Positions 60,300 to 64,000 of a stretch of 64,000 nt of DNA are shown here, in pieces; the first letter of the stretch is position 1; each line of letters opens with the position of its first letter. The stretch comes from Eonycteris spelaea (lineage: Eukaryota; Chordata; Mammalia; Chiroptera; Pteropodidae), in assembly GCA_003508835.1 (NCBI GenBank), contig PUFA01000057.1, forward strand, positions 9,560,501 to 9,624,500, in the 5' to 3' direction. The notes under the pieces were generated by a model. That model saw only the letters and a program-made list of their open reading frames with translations, was not told the DNA's origin and ran no database searches. Made by a program: the position numbers and the translations under genes.

Positions 60300-62470
60300 G
60301 AGACCCTGGACGCAGTCCTTGGACCGTCTACAGCAGTTCCGGACAAACTTCGCTGAGGGGAATGCGGGAAGATGCCTTTCTTGGCTGCACCTCCCTGTAC
60401 TTTGTTGCCAGCGCCTTGAGCTCTACTGGCAGAGTGGGGTGATGTCCCCCTAACAGTGCAGTTGGGAAGGAATCAGCCCTCAAGAGGCACCGCCGGCTTT
60501 ATTGTTTCTTCTCTGAGCGTGCCTGTCGACTCCTCGCGAAAAGGGGAAAGACATGGCTTTAGTTGCTTCACTTTATCTCGCGGGATGCACTGGGTTATGG
60601 ATACTGAAGTTTCCAGCTATAGGGATAATCTTTTTGGTCTCAGGGCCTGGCTTGAAATTCAGTCAACGGAAGTCTAGATCAAGGACAAACAGGGTCCAAA
60701 AACACCTGGACATAACTCTGCTGGGATGCATCACACTGGGCGCAGCCTTGGAGCCCTCATCAGCTGGTGCATGCTCAATCTTGCTCCATACCTTGGAAGA
60801 ACTGGCTCTGGTTTGCCCACCGTAATCCAAACCACGACTTTACCCAGTCCTTGCTCCAACCCTGTACAGTCGTGTACTGCCTTAGTCGTCTAAATAGTAC
60901 CCCACCCTCATCAGCGCAGCCTGTCCTTTCTGATCCCTGTGGCCTTCCTGAGGCTGCACTGTGTTCTCCGTGATGCGGGAGGAGAGAGTCCTCTCCACTT
61001 TAGAACTTGGGTTTTCTTTCCAAGGATAATTCTTGCCTGTGGCTAGGGCTCCAGCTCTGCTGACCGTGTGCCTTCCCTCCAGAGAGCCCAGGATTTATGG
61101 TTCAGGCCCTCCTAAATGGCACATTTGAACAGGTTGATTCGGAGCCGGCTATACTTTCTGATCCCGCAGCAGAGGTAAAGGGGTCAGGCTGCTCTGATTC
61201 GGCCCATCTGCAGCACCGCGCGAGTGCCATGCGGAGCCCTCCGCCAGCTCCCAAGCGTTAGACTATCCCGAGGAGGATAGCGGGGAATGCTTCCCGCTTC
61301 CTGAGGAGACCTGGGAGCACTCGGGAGTCCTAGGAACCATGGCTCTTCCTAGGCTCCCTCCTGGGTCCCCTTTCCTCTGTTGTACCTTTAGCCCAATGCC
61401 GTTGGCTCTTTACTGGCCTCAAACTCAGAACTCCCAGGTCCCTGCTTCCTCGTGTCAGTTCAGGGCAAAACCAGAAGCTTTCTCCCTCCACCTGTCCGCT
61501 CATGGACCCCACCACGGGGCTCCCTCTGTGACTGCCACAGTTAGGCACAGGTTTGAAAGCCTAGAACTGGGCGTTGATGCAATATAGAAATACGGAAAAG
61601 AGTTGACGTTAGTGTTAAGGCCAAAGAGTTCAGGGCTGAGCAAATTCCTGCTTAAATGGAGGGGAAGGACCATTCAGTGATTTAACAAAGACCTCCTGGA
61701 AGCCGCGGGTGTTGGGTGAAAGGTGAGGTCAGGCCGCCCAGGCGTGGAAGGATTCGGAGTTTCCCTTCTGGATTAGGAAAAAGAAAAAAAAAATTGTCCT
61801 TCAGGCCTAGAGCTGGAACTACTGGCGCCTGCAGCCTACAGCAGGCAGCCAGGACGGGCCTGGGGTTCGGAGAGCCCAGGCTGTCTACCCTGGGGCAGCA
61901 GGTCAGAATCCCTTTCTGACCTGCGACCTGTGTCACTTCAGAGAGGAATGAGTTCAGGTGCATGGGCCTATCTGCAGGAAGACAGAATCTAGAATGTGCC
62001 TCACTCACATCACTGAAATCACAGCACTATCCCAAAGGAGATGGTGGCTATTAAATATTGTAAAGATTTCCTGAAAGCAGGATTAAGGTGCTGGCCAGAA
62101 CAGGACACGGGAAAGCCTTGGGCCCATGGCTCTGCTTCATGAAGAATGCTCTCTGTTACTGCTATGCTCGCAAGCTGGAAACGGGGCACTGGAACCACTC
62201 TTTCTGTACCCCCTGCCCAGAGAAAGGGACGGTAGAGGTATTCATACACTGACCATCTTGCCAGAATCCATTTTAATATTTTAATATCTTAGCAGTAGTG
62301 GTGGTGGACATGGTAATAACACTAACACCAAAACTAGTACTAACACTAATAAATGTCCATCAATTTGAAATGACTACTCTATCTCTATTACAACTGGAGG
62401 GGTAAGGGGCTTCGAGGGGAGATGAGTAAGTGGAAGGTTCCAGGCCTTCCAGGCCCAGCTTGGGTTAGGA
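60300..62470. other. Single-copy PAX1 upstream sequence
   Basis: Moderately GC-rich sequence without a recognisable repeat or convincing coding frame. It lies between the two CpG-rich stretches and may hold 5' regulatory DNA. The open frames here show no familiar domain. Confidence 0.5.
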
Positions 62471-62487
62471 TGTGTGTGTGCGCGCGC

Positions 62488-62535
<48 letters not shown>
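62471..62535. repeat. (TG/CG)n alternating purine-pyrimidine microsatellite
   Basis: About 65 bases of uninterrupted pyrimidine-purine alternation: a TG run, a CG run at 62481-62490, then TG repeats with one further CG. It ends about 210 bp before the first PAX1 ATG and is a typical Z-DNA-prone tract. Confidence 0.95.
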
Positions 62536-62537
<2 letters not shown>

Positions 62538-62589
62538 GGGGAGGGTTCCAGAGAAGGGCCAAGGGGGAGGACAGGAGGAGGGGGTAATG

Positions 62590-62748
62590 TTTCACCGCGC
62601 GGAGGGGGCCGCAGGAGTGCAGTGACGGGAACCAATGAGCTGCCAACTTGCGCGTCTCCGGCGTGACTGCCGAGATTGACGTGGAGGACACGTCAAATTG
62701 ATTCCCGCAAGCTGCAGCCTCCCGGTCAGACAAATTTCTCTTAATCGG
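62590..62748 (+). promoter_or_regulatory. PAX1 proximal promoter / 5' UTR candidate
   Basis: This is GC-rich DNA directly upstream of the first PAX1 ATG. A CCAAT box in direct orientation lies at 62632-62636 and a TGACGT (CRE/ATF-like half) at 62677-62682. I see no TATA box at a suitable distance, in keeping with a CpG-island promoter. The transcription start cannot be placed from sequence alone. Confidence 0.55.
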
Positions 62749-63020
62749 ATGAAGTTCACCCTGGGCCTGGGGTCGCGGGCGTGGAGAGTGTCCTGGGAGG
62801 CGGCGGCGGCAGCTGCAGCGGCGGGTCCGGGGGCGGACGGCAGCGCGCTCGGCGGCGGCGCACAGCGCATTTCCAGCCCGCGGCCTGGCCGCCGGGGCGC
62901 TCGGCTCGCGCGCGTCCTCCCTCTATGCTCTCCCGCTGCGGCGACTCCCGAGCTCTCCTGGACTGCGCCGGGCCCAGCCCCGGCCGCCCCGTCGCCAGGC
63001 AGCTGGTTGGCCCGCGCGCC

Positions 63021-63024
<4 letters not shown>
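62749..63024 (+). other. PAX1: PAX1 exon 1 upstream reading frame (long N-terminal extension, frameshifted relative to human)
   Basis: ATG 62749 opens [17 protein letters not shown], followed by eight alanines (62800-62823), and matches the N-terminus of the long human PAX1 isoform as I remember it. The match runs to LPLC near 62929. The human-like continuation ([18 protein letters not shown]...ARQLVGP) is then found in another frame, the one that leads into MEQTYG. From ATG 62749 the exon is 276 bases, exactly 92 codons, so splicing to 63461 reads S-R-R-M-A-R-stop. The Kozak context of this ATG is weak (C at -3, A at +4). A second upstream ATG at 62925 is in frame with the paired domain and would add 32 residues, but its context is also weak. 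The extension is therefore broken here, or the assembly has a one-base error. Confidence 0.8.

Positions 63025-64000
<976 letters not shown>

Overview
This window is mammalian nuclear DNA, most likely from a fruit bat (Pteropodidae). The mammalian call rests on abundant LINE-1, MIR, L2, MaLR-type LTRs and a MER5-like element. The fruit-bat call rests mainly on one element at about 37.46-37.70 kb, in which a tRNA-Val-like unit is fused to a 5S-rRNA-like unit and ends in one A-rich tail. That is the architecture described for the megabat SINE MEG-TR. Copies of ORF2-less half-LINE-1 (HAL1) are compatible with a bat but do not prove it.

The only host protein-coding gene I can support is PAX1, at the right edge on the + strand and cut by the window end. 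Its coding start (ATG 63021, strong Kozak context) sits four bases before a splice donor. A 436-bp intron follows, and the exon from 63461 encodes the complete paired domain. Upstream lie a CCAAT box, a TG/CG alternating microsatellite and two CpG-rich stretches (about 59.8-60.3 kb and 62.6-63.6 kb). The longer N-terminal extension known from human PAX1 is recognisable here from ATG 62749, but it falls out of frame with the paired domain through an apparent one-base deletion near 62930.

The other ~62 kb is a gene-poor, transposon-rich flank. From 4.3 to 19.7 kb I read one old, near-full-length LINE-1 split by three later insertions: a 5'-inverted L1 (about 6.0-6.6 kb), a full-length but dead 6.2-kb L1 (6712-12909, target duplication visible) and a minus-strand HAL1 (16660-19656, target duplication visible). 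A second near-full-length HAL1 lies at 27718-30949 and a truncated third at about 50.5-51.5 kb. Other pieces include a solo ERV-type LTR (about 22.58-23.07 kb), four MaLR-like LTRs, several MIR/L2 copies, and an RTE-clade LINE fragment (46.48-47.09 kb) inserted into an old L1.

Between the repeats are long single-copy stretches. Those nearest PAX1 (53.9-54.8, 56.3-56.8 and 58.0-58.5 kb), plus one at 40.4-40.7 kb, have the look of conserved non-coding elements and are candidate PAX1 regulatory DNA. That is inference until aligned with other species. The many short open frames elsewhere show no recognisable host protein and I treat them as chance or as LINE remnants.
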